Of a stretch of DNA of 64,000 nucleotides, positions 1 to 11,562 are shown piece by piece; within the stretch, counting starts at the first letter, position 1; every line of letters begins with the position of its first letter. The translations under genes and the position numbers were made by a program. The notes under the pieces were generated by a model. That model saw only the letters and a list, made by a program, of their open reading frames with translations. It was not told the DNA's origin and made no database searches. Source of the stretch: Anaerolineales bacterium (GTDB taxonomy: Bacteria > Chloroflexota > Anaerolineae > Anaerolineales > UBA11579); contig CP075526.1 of assembly GCA_025808555.1 (NCBI GenBank), forward strand, positions 1,442,712 to 1,506,711, read 5' to 3'.

Positions 1-174
1 AGTGATCAGCAGATTGCCCAGGGTCAGAGTGGGCCACAGGTAGCGGTAATCAGGCACGTTCAAGCGCGTAAGCGCAAGTACCAAAACAACCGCCACGAAC
101 ACTACTGCATAGTAGAACCCGTTGCGCATTTGCAGGCGTACATCCGTTTGAATGGTTGGCAAGATGCGCTTCAT
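1..174 (-). CDS. ABC transporter permease, N-terminal fragment (runs off window start)
   Basis: Only the first 58 codons are inside the window. The frame opens with MKRILPTIQTDVRLQMRNGF, then a hydrophobic run (YYAVVFVAVVLVLAL) typical of a first membrane segment, and continues past base 1. Its ATG overlaps the TGA of the upstream ABC ATPase in an ATGA arrangement (171-174), so the two are translationally coupled. The role as the membrane half of an ABC-2 type exporter is inferred from that coupling and the short basic N-terminus before the first helix. The substrate is unknown. Confidence 0.65.
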   Translation of the reverse strand, partial: MKRILPTIQTDVRLQMRNGFYYAVVFVAVVLVLALTRLNVPDYRYLWPTLTLGNLLIT

Positions 175-1025
175 GACAGACCTCGACCGGTCACTTCGAT
201 AAAGATGCCTTCCAATGTTGCTTCGGTCGTGTGCATTGTTTGCACGGTGCCGCTGCGCAACAAGCTGAGGAACTCGGCGTCATCGCCAAGTCCGTCCATC
301 TTGAACTCTTTGGTGGTTGTTTCGCCGCTGCTGCCATGCTCAACCCGAACGTTGGGTGTGCCGTACTTCAATTTCAACGCCCGTGGGGAATCGATCAGTG
401 CAATCTGCCCGTCCACAATGAAAGCTACGCGGTCACATAGCTCATCCGCGATCGTCATGTCATGTGTAGTAAGAAACACAGTTTTTCCCGCTTCACGCTG
501 GGCCAGGATCAGATCCTTCACCCGGCGCGCATTAACTGGGTCCAGGCCAGCAGTGGGCTCGTCCATAAAGAGTAACTCTGGGCTATGGAGCAGTGAACGG
601 GCGATGTTTAAGCGATGGCGCATGCCTTTGGAATACTGCGATGCCAGCATTTGACCATCGTCACCCAGATTCACCAAGCTCAGTAGTTCCTGCGGATCGC
701 GCTTGGCGCCCTCGTACAGAGCGCCAAAATAGCGCAGGTTTTCGAGGCCGCTTAGCTTGAGATACAAATTAGGCACTTCAAAGGCCACGCCAATGCGCTC
801 GTAGAGTTCAGAGCCCCAAGTAGTGATATCGCGGCCAAAAACCGAAACACCACCATTGAAATCGCGCAGCAAGCCTGTGAGGATCTTTTGGGTTGTCGAT
901 TTGCCAGCACCACTTGGGCCCAAGAATCCAAAAATCTCCCCAGGTTTTATCTCGAAACTCAGGCTTTTAACGGCTGGGTCGCTGGCGGCCTTATAGGCAT
1001 AGGTGAGGCTGTTTACGGTAATCAT
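171..1025 (-). CDS. ABC transporter ATP-binding protein
   Basis: A 284-residue ABC ATPase that would power the membrane protein encoded immediately downstream. Walker A is GPSGAGKS near residue 37, the signature is YSKGMRHRLNIA near residue 133, Walker B is LLFMDEPTAGLDP near residue 152, and the switch histidine is in TTHDM near residue 188. The short single-NBD layout with a divergent C-terminal extension is typical of ABC-2 exporters (drug, lipid or polysaccharide export). AGGGAG lies a few bases before the ATG. A GATACAAT box about 35 bases upstream could be its own -10, so it need not depend on the preceding GT20 gene. The substrate cannot be told from sequence. Confidence 0.9.
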   Translation of the reverse strand: MITVNSLTYAYKAASDPAVKSLSFEIKPGEIFGFLGPSGAGKSTTQKILTGLLRDFNGGVSVFGRDITTWGSELYERIGVAFEVPNLYLKLSGLENLRYFGALYEGAKRDPQELLSLVNLGDDGQMLASQYSKGMRHRLNIARSLLHSPELLFMDEPTAGLDPVNARRVKDLILAQREAGKTVFLTTHDMTIADELCDRVAFIVDGQIALIDSPRALKLKYGTPNVRVEHGSSGETTTKEFKMDGLGDDAEFLSLLRSGTVQTMHTTEATLEGIFIEVTGRGLS

Positions 1026-1087
1026 CTTGTCTCCCTGAAGGGGGTTGGATAGGAAGCCAAGATTGTATCATTGTTTCCTTGCGAAGG

Positions 1088-2566
1088 CTAGGGGTTGGGA
1101 GTGCCTTCCATGGCGTTCAGAGCATCCTCCACTTGAGCTGCGAACCATTCGCGCACATCGTTCTTGACGACAGTTTCGCGCAATGCAGCAGCCCGGCGGC
1201 TGCGCTCTTCCAGCGGCATGGTTAGCGCTTGGTGCATGGCCTCGGCCGTGCCGTAGACATCAAAGGGCGAGACCGTGAGTGCATCTTGACCGAGCTCATA
1301 GAAAGCGCCAGCAAATTCGGAGAGTAGCAGCACGCCATTCTCGCGGTTCACGAGCACGCCTTCTTTGGCCACCAGGTTCATCCCATCCGCGATCGGGTTT
1401 ACCAGCAGCACATCATATAGCTGCATCGCCGCAATGGCGCGTTGATAATTGTCACCCACCACGATCCGAACAGGCTCCCAGATTGAATCGCTGTAGTGGG
1501 CGTTGATAAGCCCGGCTTCGGCCATGATCTCGCTTAGATAGTTCTGGTACTGGTCCACTTCCATGCGGGATGGCACCAGCAGCGCCAGCATCTGCACCTT
1601 GCCGCGGTGTTGAGGATACTTGCGCAGCAGTGCGCGATAGGCCTGTAGGCCACGCAAGTTGTTTTTGCTCGGCTCGATCCGGTCCACGCGGAGGATCACG
1701 GCGCGGTCGCCAACCATGTTCAGTAGTTGCGAGCGTTCAAGTCGCGTCACCTGCTCGTCGGCAAGCTGGCGCAGTTTCTCAACATCGATGGAGATGGGAT
1801 ACGAGACTGCCCGCACATCCCGCCCGTCGTACTCCACGGCATCGCGGCGGCCGTGCGCATGCGCGCCAAGATAAAAGCGACAGCACTGCACAAAATTGAA
1901 GGCATCCTTTTCGGTTTGGAAGCCAACCCGGTCTGATTTCAGCAGACTGGTAAGTAACGCATCACGCATCGGTTGGGGCAGAATGCGCCACGCGTCTGGC
2001 CCGGGCCAGGGGATATGGACAAATGGCTGGATTTGCACGCGCTCACCCACCAGCTCACGCAGATAGTGCGGCGTCATGTAGAGATGATAGTCCTGCGGCA
2101 GCACGATCACGGGCCGGTCAGTTTCGCCGATCGACTCGGCGATCGCTTCAGCAAAAAGCTTGTTTACGGGTTCATACCCTTGTTCCCATGCGTTCCAGGT
2201 TTCCTCTGTGATGCTTGGGGCGCGGGGGATATCCCACAGTTGGTGCTGGATGAACCACAGCAGCGGGTTGGCGATTTCGTTGTAATACCCCTCGTAATCT
2301 TCCAGCCGCGGTTCCACCAGTTTGAGGTCGATCCCCTCCACGGTCTGCGCTTTGCCGTTGTGACTTTGCGACCACAAGCGGTCGTCTTCGCTCATGGCCG
2401 ATGCCACCCAAAGCACTTCGTGCCGCTCGGCCAGCGCCCCGAGCGCGGTCACCAGGCCGCCGGCGCCGCGCTCCACCGAGAAGCGGTTACCCTGCTTGTG
2501 GAATGAGAATGGCCCGCGGTTGGAAGCGATAATGATCAGAGCCTTTTTTTCTGCTGCAGAATCCAT
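1088..2566 (-). CDS. GT20-family glycosyltransferase (trehalose-6-phosphate synthase-like)
   Basis: 492 residues, the usual length of bacterial trehalose-6-phosphate synthases, which join a nucleotide-activated glucose to a sugar phosphate in the cytosol. Family marks are an N-terminal SNRGP and GGLVTAL pair, HIPWPGPDAWRILP near residue 184, and DGMNLVAKEG near residue 393. The donor-binding segment reads RVDRIEPSKNNLRG instead of the OtsA form RLDYSKG. That longer form is, to my knowledge, seen in GT20 relatives of the VldE/ValL type, so the acceptor may not be glucose-6-phosphate. No trehalose phosphatase is nearby. The ATG directly abuts the tsaD stop codon with no spacer, so the two are probably co-translated. 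Confidence 0.8.
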   Translation of the reverse strand: MDSAAEKKALIIIASNRGPFSFHKQGNRFSVERGAGGLVTALGALAERHEVLWVASAMSEDDRLWSQSHNGKAQTVEGIDLKLVEPRLEDYEGYYNEIANPLLWFIQHQLWDIPRAPSITEETWNAWEQGYEPVNKLFAEAIAESIGETDRPVIVLPQDYHLYMTPHYLRELVGERVQIQPFVHIPWPGPDAWRILPQPMRDALLTSLLKSDRVGFQTEKDAFNFVQCCRFYLGAHAHGRRDAVEYDGRDVRAVSYPISIDVEKLRQLADEQVTRLERSQLLNMVGDRAVILRVDRIEPSKNNLRGLQAYRALLRKYPQHRGKVQMLALLVPSRMEVDQYQNYLSEIMAEAGLINAHYSDSIWEPVRIVVGDNYQRAIAAMQLYDVLLVNPIADGMNLVAKEGVLVNRENGVLLLSEFAGAFYELGQDALTVSPFDVYGTAEAMHQALTMPLEERSRRAAALRETVVKNDVREWFAAQVEDALNAMEGTPNP

Positions 2567-3613
<1,047 letters not shown>

Positions 3614-3619
3614 AAAACT

Positions 3620-3625
3620 ATTATA
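3620..3625 (-). promoter_or_regulatory. -10 box of tsaD, leaderless layout
   Basis: On the minus strand TATAAT is followed by AGTTTT and then the tsaD ATG at 3613. Transcription would begin at or within a base of the start codon. No Shine-Dalgarno sequence is present in between. Confidence 0.6.
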
Positions 3626-3645
3626 TAGGCGCGGCTTGCGGGATG

Positions 3646-4392
3646 TTATGAGTTTCTGGGGATAGTCGTGTTAACGGGTTGATAACGGCCACGCGCCCTG
3701 TTGTACAGGATCGAGAGGATGTCACGCAGCATGGCGAAACCATCTTTCAGAACGTTCAAGCCAGCTTCTTCCCAAATTCGCAGTTGTACTGGCAGTTTTT
3801 TGATTCGATAACTGCGAAGCAGGGCAATGTAAAGCAGTTCTACATCAAGGGCAAAGCGATTGATGCGGCTGACTGTGAATAGGTCTTCTGCCACGTCAGC
3901 GCGGAAGGCTTTAATCCCACATTGTGTGTCGAATTTGCTTCCGAGAAAGAACTGGCCTGCAATTAACGAGAATACCCGGCTGCCAAGTTGCCTATGGAGG
4001 GGGATATCTTTGAAATAGTCCGATTCCGGGAGTGTGCGATCGCCAATTGCAATGTCGAAACCATGATGAGCGATCTGTTCATAAAATTGTGCAAGACTGC
4101 TCAACGCATAGGGAATATCTGCATCGGTAAATAAGCGCACATCCCCAGTGGCTGCTAACATCCCTGCCCGCACGGCGGCACCTTTACCAGCATTGGCAGG
4201 CAGGGCAATGTATTCGACCTTGAATTTCTCAGCGATTAGTCTGGTCGCACCTGCGTCATTGCTGCCATCGTCTACAACCAGCACTTCGCACTGCAAGGGC
4301 AGGCTTGCCAGGTGCGTGAGAAGTGCAGGCAGGTGCTTTTCCAGCAGGGATGCTGCATTGTAGGCGGGCAAGATAAGGCTTAGCTGCGGCAT
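3646..4392 (-). CDS. GT2 glycosyltransferase, dolichyl-phosphate glucosyl/mannosyltransferase-like
   Basis: A 248-residue GT-A enzyme of the DPM1/ALG5 kind, expected to load a sugar onto a polyprenyl phosphate at the membrane. It starts SLILPAYNAA, has VLVVDDGSNDAG near residue 40, NAGKGAAVRAGM near residue 67, and the metal-binding TDADIPY near residue 90. A QCGIKAFR segment near residue 162 is also typical. I prefer ATG 4392, because the open frame upstream of it begins only with a TTG inside the divergent gene. Base composition is visibly more AT-rich than in the neighbouring tsaD. It is divergent from the polytopic membrane protein at 4456, and the two may act on the same lipid-linked sugar. 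Confidence 0.85.
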   Translation of the reverse strand: MPQLSLILPAYNAASLLEKHLPALLTHLASLPLQCEVLVVDDGSNDAGATRLIAEKFKVEYIALPANAGKGAAVRAGMLAATGDVRLFTDADIPYALSSLAQFYEQIAHHGFDIAIGDRTLPESDYFKDIPLHRQLGSRVFSLIAGQFFLGSKFDTQCGIKAFRADVAEDLFTVSRINRFALDVELLYIALLRSYRIKKLPVQLRIWEEAGLNVLKDGFAMLRDILSILYNRARGRYQPVNTTIPRNS

Positions 4393-4416
4393 GATTCTAG
4401 GGGCTGTTGCCACGGC

Positions 4417-4424
4417 ATTATAAT
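4417..4424. promoter_or_regulatory. Overlapping divergent -10 boxes (ATTATAAT)
   Basis: ATTATAAT reads as TATAAT on both strands: plus 4419-4424 and minus 4422-4417. It sits between the divergent GT2 gene (start 4392) and the membrane-protein gene (start 4438 or 4456). One symmetric element could therefore serve both directions. Confidence 0.45.
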
Positions 4425-4455
4425 GGCCTGAGTTCCTGTGTATCGGGATCACCAC

Positions 4456-6648
4456 ATGACCCAAAAACTCAAAATAGATCCAATCCAGCCGTTACATACC
4501 TTGTTCCAGGCGCTCCCTGGAATTTTAGTTTGGCTCTGCATCCTCGGCTATTTACTGGGAGGGCTGAGTTGGTCCGGTCCTGTGTTGCTGGTTGTCCTCT
4601 CGCTGGGAAGTCTATTGGCTGGCGCACTCAGCGTTCGCTTTTTAGGGCAACTGAATTGGCAAACATTTATTCAGCCATTCATCAACGCAACTGGAAGCAC
4701 GTTTCTCTTGAGTGGGTTCCTTTTACTCCTTTTGATTGAACTCTCCTCGTTTTTACCGCCATTGGTGTACCCCGCAAACCATTCACTTGCCTTGTGTAGG
4801 ATAGATAACCCAACTGACCAGGTTCGTACACCTTTTCTTATTCATGCAATAGAGTATGAAGACGGCCTAATGGTGCCTCTACTGGAGATCAAGGGTGATC
4901 AACCCTGGAATCTGGTTGACGGAGGTCTGATAACACAGGGGGCAGAGGCCTGTGCCCGATTTAGCGGCTTTTTTCAAGGCGGGCTTGTTGTGTACCTGCG
5001 GGAAGGCCCAGGTGCTGGTGTAGCTCAGATTGAATGGGACGGCGATACTCAGCTCATTGATCTGAACTCCAGCGATGAAGCTGTCCGAAAAGTTGTCTTG
5101 TCCGGCGAGCACCCTGTATCAACAACTTCATTTCGAGCAGGTCTGGGCATTGCCTTTCGTGTGGCTTTGGTTTCCACTCTTGTCGCAGCTGCCTTTGGCT
5201 TGGCTGTGGCCTTTAATAGCCACCGGTGGGCCACAGGCCCTTTGGGCAGCGATAATCTCTGGCTGGCCCTGGGGTTTTTGGCTTTGGTTGGTCTGTTAGC
5301 TAGTGGGATCTTAGGGCAGAGCTCTGCTTTGATCGGCGATGATTTTTGCTATTCTGGCGTGGCCCTAAATTCCGGTATCTTAGACGGCACGCGCCAGTTC
5401 TATACTGGCGTTAATGGCCGGTTGCTTGGAAATTTTGTTGGAGTGCTCAGTGGCTACTTGTTCCCGTACGCACAGCCATCCTATGCGATCCTAGTGATAT
5501 TGGCGCTATGGGTGGCTAGTCTAGTGCCGCTCCTTACTCGCCTCTTGCATTGGCTGACCGGGAAGAGACTTTCAGCCATCGCCTGGTCATTGGCGGCTGC
5601 ACTAGTTTTAGTGACGCTCATCAACACTCCAGATATCTATCAGTCCCTTTTTTGGCGCTCAGGGCGCCAGCCCCTTGTCTTTCCGCTCATGATCTGGCCT
5701 TTGGTGCTGGCGCTATTGTCGAATCTTTCGGGGTCCAAACGAGGAGCGGTGGTGGGCTGGAAGTGGCTCGGGTTATCATTTCTGGCACTCGCGGCAGGAG
5801 CTTTTCACGAAGTTTATGCCGCCGCACAGGTTGCCATGCTATTCGTCAGCATGGTTGTCTTAGTGATTTTCGATCGATCATTGCCTAGTAAGCGCACGCC
5901 ACTACTGCAAGGTTTGTTTTGGGCGTTGCTAGGCGCACTTGCTGGCATGCTAGTGCATTTGCTTGCTCCTGGCACCGCAGAGCGCAGCTCAGTCTTAGGT
6001 TCTAATTTTGAGCCGCTCAGGATCCTGTATGGCGCTTTGTACGATACCAACGTCTTTCTATTTGCTGAGAATCTAAACATACTCATGATTGGCGCAGTAT
6101 TGCTTGGAGCAACGCTTGTTATCCGTTCCTCGCAGCCTGGCCGCTTTTACAGCAAACACAATAGCGTGGCCTGGCTGGCTTTACCGGTCGTGCTCTACAC
6201 TGCCGTCTTGGCGTCGTTTGCGGTGGGCCATTATGGAATAAGCCAGACAATGCCCGAGCGCACACAGATCATCCCTGCTTTCATGACTAGTCTGAGCGCA
6301 TTGGTCTGGGGAATGTTGGGGGGAGCTGAGTTCTTGCGTAAGGGACAAAGGGTCAGTAAGAAAACACTTCAAGCAGTTCAACTGGGCATACTTTGCGTCT
6401 TTGGAGTTGCATTTGTGTTCCATGGATATACCATGACGACCAGGCAAGAAGAATTCGATCATTATCGAAGAGCAGTCAATGTAATGGTCAGCTCCATCGA
6501 GGCAGCCCGTCTTGCTGGGGCGCCGCATGTCGTAGTCTCTGCGCTGCCTGATAACCTTTTCGGTGTCGAAAATCCAGGGGCTGAACAACGAAACTTTGTG
6601 AATATTTGCGTTGACCAGTTGTTTGGTATTAACGTTGGCTTCAACTAA
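4456..6648 (+). CDS. Large polytopic membrane protein, possible GT-C-type glycosyltransferase
   Basis: About 730 residues. Three hydrophobic helices (first 100 residues) precede a roughly 110-residue soluble segment containing LREGPGAGVAQIEWDGDTQL, then a long series of hydrophobic helices. After one of them comes GDDFCYSG near residue 295; an acidic pair in an extracytoplasmic loop is the usual catalytic signature of GT-C enzymes, which use polyprenyl-phosphate sugars. That reading is an inference supported by the divergent DPM/ALG5-like gene. It resembles DUF6056-type proteins, which I recall but cannot verify. An in-frame GTG at 4438 is an alternative start. Codon use is more AT-rich than the genome background around it. 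Confidence 0.6.
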   Translation: MTQKLKIDPIQPLHTLFQALPGILVWLCILGYLLGGLSWSGPVLLVVLSLGSLLAGALSVRFLGQLNWQTFIQPFINATGSTFLLSGFLLLLLIELSSFLPPLVYPANHSLALCRIDNPTDQVRTPFLIHAIEYEDGLMVPLLEIKGDQPWNLVDGGLITQGAEACARFSGFFQGGLVVYLREGPGAGVAQIEWDGDTQLIDLNSSDEAVRKVVLSGEHPVSTTSFRAGLGIAFRVALVSTLVAAAFGLAVAFNSHRWATGPLGSDNLWLALGFLALVGLLASGILGQSSALIGDDFCYSGVALNSGILDGTRQFYTGVNGRLLGNFVGVLSGYLFPYAQPSYAILVILALWVASLVPLLTRLLHWLTGKRLSAIAWSLAAALVLVTLINTPDIYQSLFWRSGRQPLVFPLMIWPLVLALLSNLSGSKRGAVVGWKWLGLSFLALAAGAFHEVYAAAQVAMLFVSMVVLVIFDRSLPSKRTPLLQGLFWALLGALAGMLVHLLAPGTAERSSVLGSNFEPLRILYGALYDTNVFLFAENLNILMIGAVLLGATLVIRSSQPGRFYSKHNSVAWLALPVVLYTAVLASFAVGHYGISQTMPERTQIIPAFMTSLSALVWGMLGGAEFLRKGQRVSKKTLQAVQLGILCVFGVAFVFHGYTMTTRQEEFDHYRRAVNVMVSSIEAARLAGAPHVVVSALPDNLFGVENPGAEQRNFVNICVDQLFGINVGFN

Positions 6649-6671
6649 CCCACTCGACTATCGCGCTCCTG

Positions 6672-9560
<2,889 letters not shown>

Positions 9561-9982
9561 TGCTGTTCCTTCTGGCGCGCTGGAAATTGCAAGCACGCAT
9601 TGTAGCACAGATGTTTTAGTTGGCTTTTCAGGCTTAAACCCAAACCGCACCCGTGCGGGTGCGGCTTGGAAAGAGAGGAGAGGAGATCTCGCTATAGGCA
9701 TAGTGTGCCGCGTGCGCATAAGTGCAAAATGAAACAAACATGAGGTATGGATAAGTGCGCTGCTGCGCAGCGCGAGAGTTGCACCTATGGTGCAACTCTA
9801 TGCGGTCTGCTGGGTCATTGTTCGCCAGCCACCCACCACAAGATGTTGTTTGTTTTATCGGTGGGGGTGGGGTGTGCAACTGAAAAGATATCTGCAGGTG
9901 GCGGTTGGATTGCATCTCTATCCCCTTGGAGATGCACAAGGATATCTAAATACTGGAAAGCTGCAAGCAGGTGACCGAAAAG
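9561..9982. other. 422-base non-coding stretch with four hairpins
   Basis: No convincing coding frame. Inverted repeats seen by eye: 9645-9664 (9-bp arms, CCGCACCCG, tight loop); 9757-9773 (GCGCTGC/GCAGCGC, 3-base loop); 9776-9798 (perfect 10-bp arms GAGTTGCACC/GGTGCAACTC, 3-base loop); and 9886-9947, where outer AGATATC/GATATCT encloses inner TGCATCTC/GAGATGCA. The first may end or regulate uvrA-side transcripts. The rest could be a structured RNA or repeat remnants. It matches no RNA family I recognise. Confidence 0.5.
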
Positions 9983-10606
9983 TTAAGCGGATTGACAGGC
10001 GGCCAGGATATCGGCTTCGCTGATGGGGCCGGGGCGCAGGATGCGAGGCGGGTTGGCGAGGGTGTCCACTACGGTGGAGGGGACGGCGCCGGGCGTTGTG
10101 CCGCCATCAAGCACCAGGTCAATACGGCCCTCGAGCTGGGCCAATACGTCCTGGGCCGCCAGCGCATCCGGCTGGCCGGACAGATTGGCCGAGGTGACGG
10201 CCAGCGGGCCGCTGGCCGTCAGCAGTTGCTGTGCCAGCGGGTGGTCTGGCACGCGTACGCCCACCGTATCCGTCTGCGAGAGGGCGCGGGGTAGGCTGGG
10301 CAGGCGCGGCACCACCAGGGTGAGCGCGCCAGGCCAGAAACGCTCGCCCAGCCGCAGGGCGGCGGGGCTGGCGCCCTGCGCTACCAGCGGCAACTGCTCT
10401 GCGCCGGCCAGCAGCACGGCGATGGACTTTGTGTGCTCACGGCCCTTGACTTCATACAGCCGCTCAATTGCATCCGCATCCGTCAGTAGGGCGGCGATGC
10501 CGTAGACGGTATCGGTAGGCATGGCCACAATGCCGCCGCGCTGCAGCAAGTCTACGGCGCGGGCGATAGCATCCGGTGCGCTGGCGAGCAGCACTTGCGT
10601 GCTCAC
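9983..10606 (-). CDS. tsaC: L-threonylcarbamoyladenylate synthase (TsaC/Sua5 family)
   Basis: Makes threonylcarbamoyl-AMP from threonine, bicarbonate and ATP, the substrate of TsaD. It is 207 residues long, a YrdC domain without the C-terminal Sua5 domain. GGIVAMPTDTVYGIAALLTD near residue 25 is the family's KxR/T-D-T-V-Y-G nucleotide-binding region, followed by LYEVKGREHTKSIAVLL. SGPLAVTSANLSGQ and VLDGG later in the chain are also diagnostic. It starts at GTG, overlapping the prmC stop as GTGA (10603-10606), so it is coupled to prmC. Confidence 0.93.
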   Translation of the reverse strand: MSTQVLLASAPDAIARAVDLLQRGGIVAMPTDTVYGIAALLTDADAIERLYEVKGREHTKSIAVLLAGAEQLPLVAQGASPAALRLGERFWPGALTLVVPRLPSLPRALSQTDTVGVRVPDHPLAQQLLTASGPLAVTSANLSGQPDALAAQDVLAQLEGRIDLVLDGGTTPGAVPSTVVDTLANPPRILRPGPISEADILAACQSA

Positions 10607-11457
10607 GCGGCCTCCAGCTCGACGCGCAGCAGGCGCGGGCGGCCGGTCAGATCTGGAAGCACCTCAACCCTGGCGCGGGGCCATTGGGCCTGCGCCAGGG
10701 CTTGCACCGGTTCCTCAAGCTCCGGGTCGATCTCTTCAAGGAAGAGGCCGCCCGCTTTCAGCAGGCGGCCGGCCTGCTCAACCAATACGCGGATGAGATC
10801 CAGCCCGTCGAAGCCGCCGTCCAGTGCGAGCAGCGGCTCCCAAGCGGCCACAGCCAGGCCGGGCACACGCGCGCTGGGGATGTAGGGCAGATTGGCGGTG
10901 ATTAGGTCGAGCGGCGCCGTAATGCCTGCGAGTAAGTTGCCCTCGCTTAGGGCTATGCGCTCGCTCAGGCCGTGCTTGTGCACGTTGGCCTGCGCTACCG
11001 CCAGCGCATCGGGCGAAATGTCGACGGCGTGGAAGTGCACATCGGCCACATTGGCGGCGATGGCGACTGGGATGATGCCGGAGCCGGTGCCGACATCCGC
11101 GGCAGCTCGCCGCTGCGTGTGCACACGTAGCCAGGCGATGGCTTCTTCGACCAGCAGCTCGGTTTCCGGGCGGGGTATGAGGACAAACGGACTAACCTGA
11201 AAGGTTAGTCCGTAAAATTCCCACTCGCCGAGCAGATACGGCAGCGGCTCGCCACCAGCGAGGCGCTGCAGGCCGGTTTGCCAGTCGGCCTGTTGTTGCT
11301 CGCTGAGCGGATGTTCGCCGTGGGCCAGCAGCCAGGTGCGCTCGGCGCCTAGCACGCGGGCCAGCCACACCTCAGAGTCAAGCCGGGCGGTCTCGCTGAC
11401 TGGCGCCAGCGTATTGATAGATTCTTGCAGGGCTTCGGATACGGTCAGAGTTGCCAT
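10603..11457 (-). CDS. prmC: Peptide chain release factor N5-glutamine methyltransferase PrmC
   Basis: Methylates the GGQ glutamine of RF1, whose gene prfA lies just upstream on the same strand. 284 residues. The N-terminal helical domain contains DSEVWLARVLG, and a PYLLGEWEFYGLTFQV substrate-docking segment follows. SAM-binding AADVGTGSGIIPVAIA is near residue 125. The catalytic motif, normally NPPY, is NLPY here (TANLPYIPS); Asn, second Pro and Tyr are kept. ATG 11457 is preferred over a start 15 codons further upstream, which would lie inside an intergenic repeat. GTGA overlap couples it to tsaC. Confidence 0.92.
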   Translation of the reverse strand: MATLTVSEALQESINTLAPVSETARLDSEVWLARVLGAERTWLLAHGEHPLSEQQQADWQTGLQRLAGGEPLPYLLGEWEFYGLTFQVSPFVLIPRPETELLVEEAIAWLRVHTQRRAAADVGTGSGIIPVAIAANVADVHFHAVDISPDALAVAQANVHKHGLSERIALSEGNLLAGITAPLDLITANLPYIPSARVPGLAVAAWEPLLALDGGFDGLDLIRVLVEQAGRLLKAGGLFLEEIDPELEEPVQALAQAQWPRARVEVLPDLTGRPRLLRVELEAA

Positions 11458-11483
11458 ACGAAACCAAGAATTACCGCAGATGT

Positions 11484-11504
11484 GCGTGAGGCGTTGCCTC
11501 ACGC
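11484..11504. repeat. Perfect hairpin, 9-bp arms, between prfA and prmC
   Basis: GCGTGAGGC, loop GTT, then GCCTCACGC. It lies directly beside the 17-bp inverted repeat at 11508-11554 and may be part of the same element. There is no T-run after it on the minus strand, so it is not a clear terminator. Confidence 0.7.
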
Positions 11505-11507
11505 CAC

Positions 11508-11554
11508 AGATAAACGCAGATGAAGACTTTATCTGTGTTCATCTGCGTTTATCT
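11508..11554. repeat. Dispersed CACAGATAAAC-type inverted repeat, copy 1
   Basis: Perfect 17-bp arms at 11508-11524 (AGATAAACGCAGATGAA) and 11538-11554, with a 13-base loop. A related element lies at 60508-60586. The two share the words CCACAGATAAAC, CAGATGAA and ATCTGTGTTCATCTG. It sits in the 105-base spacer between prfA and prmC. Confidence 0.8.
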
Positions 11555-11562
11555 GCGTCAGA

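Noticed and set aside
9561-9737. Longer N-terminus for UvrA starting at 9737
   Set aside because: The extra 59 codons lack family similarity, while ATG 9560 has a good AGAAGGA site and matches the family start.
9561-9982. tmRNA, RNase P, SRP or 6S RNA in the long gap
   Set aside because: None of the conserved cores (tag peptide frame, P4 helix, SRP Alu/helix 8 loop) could be found.
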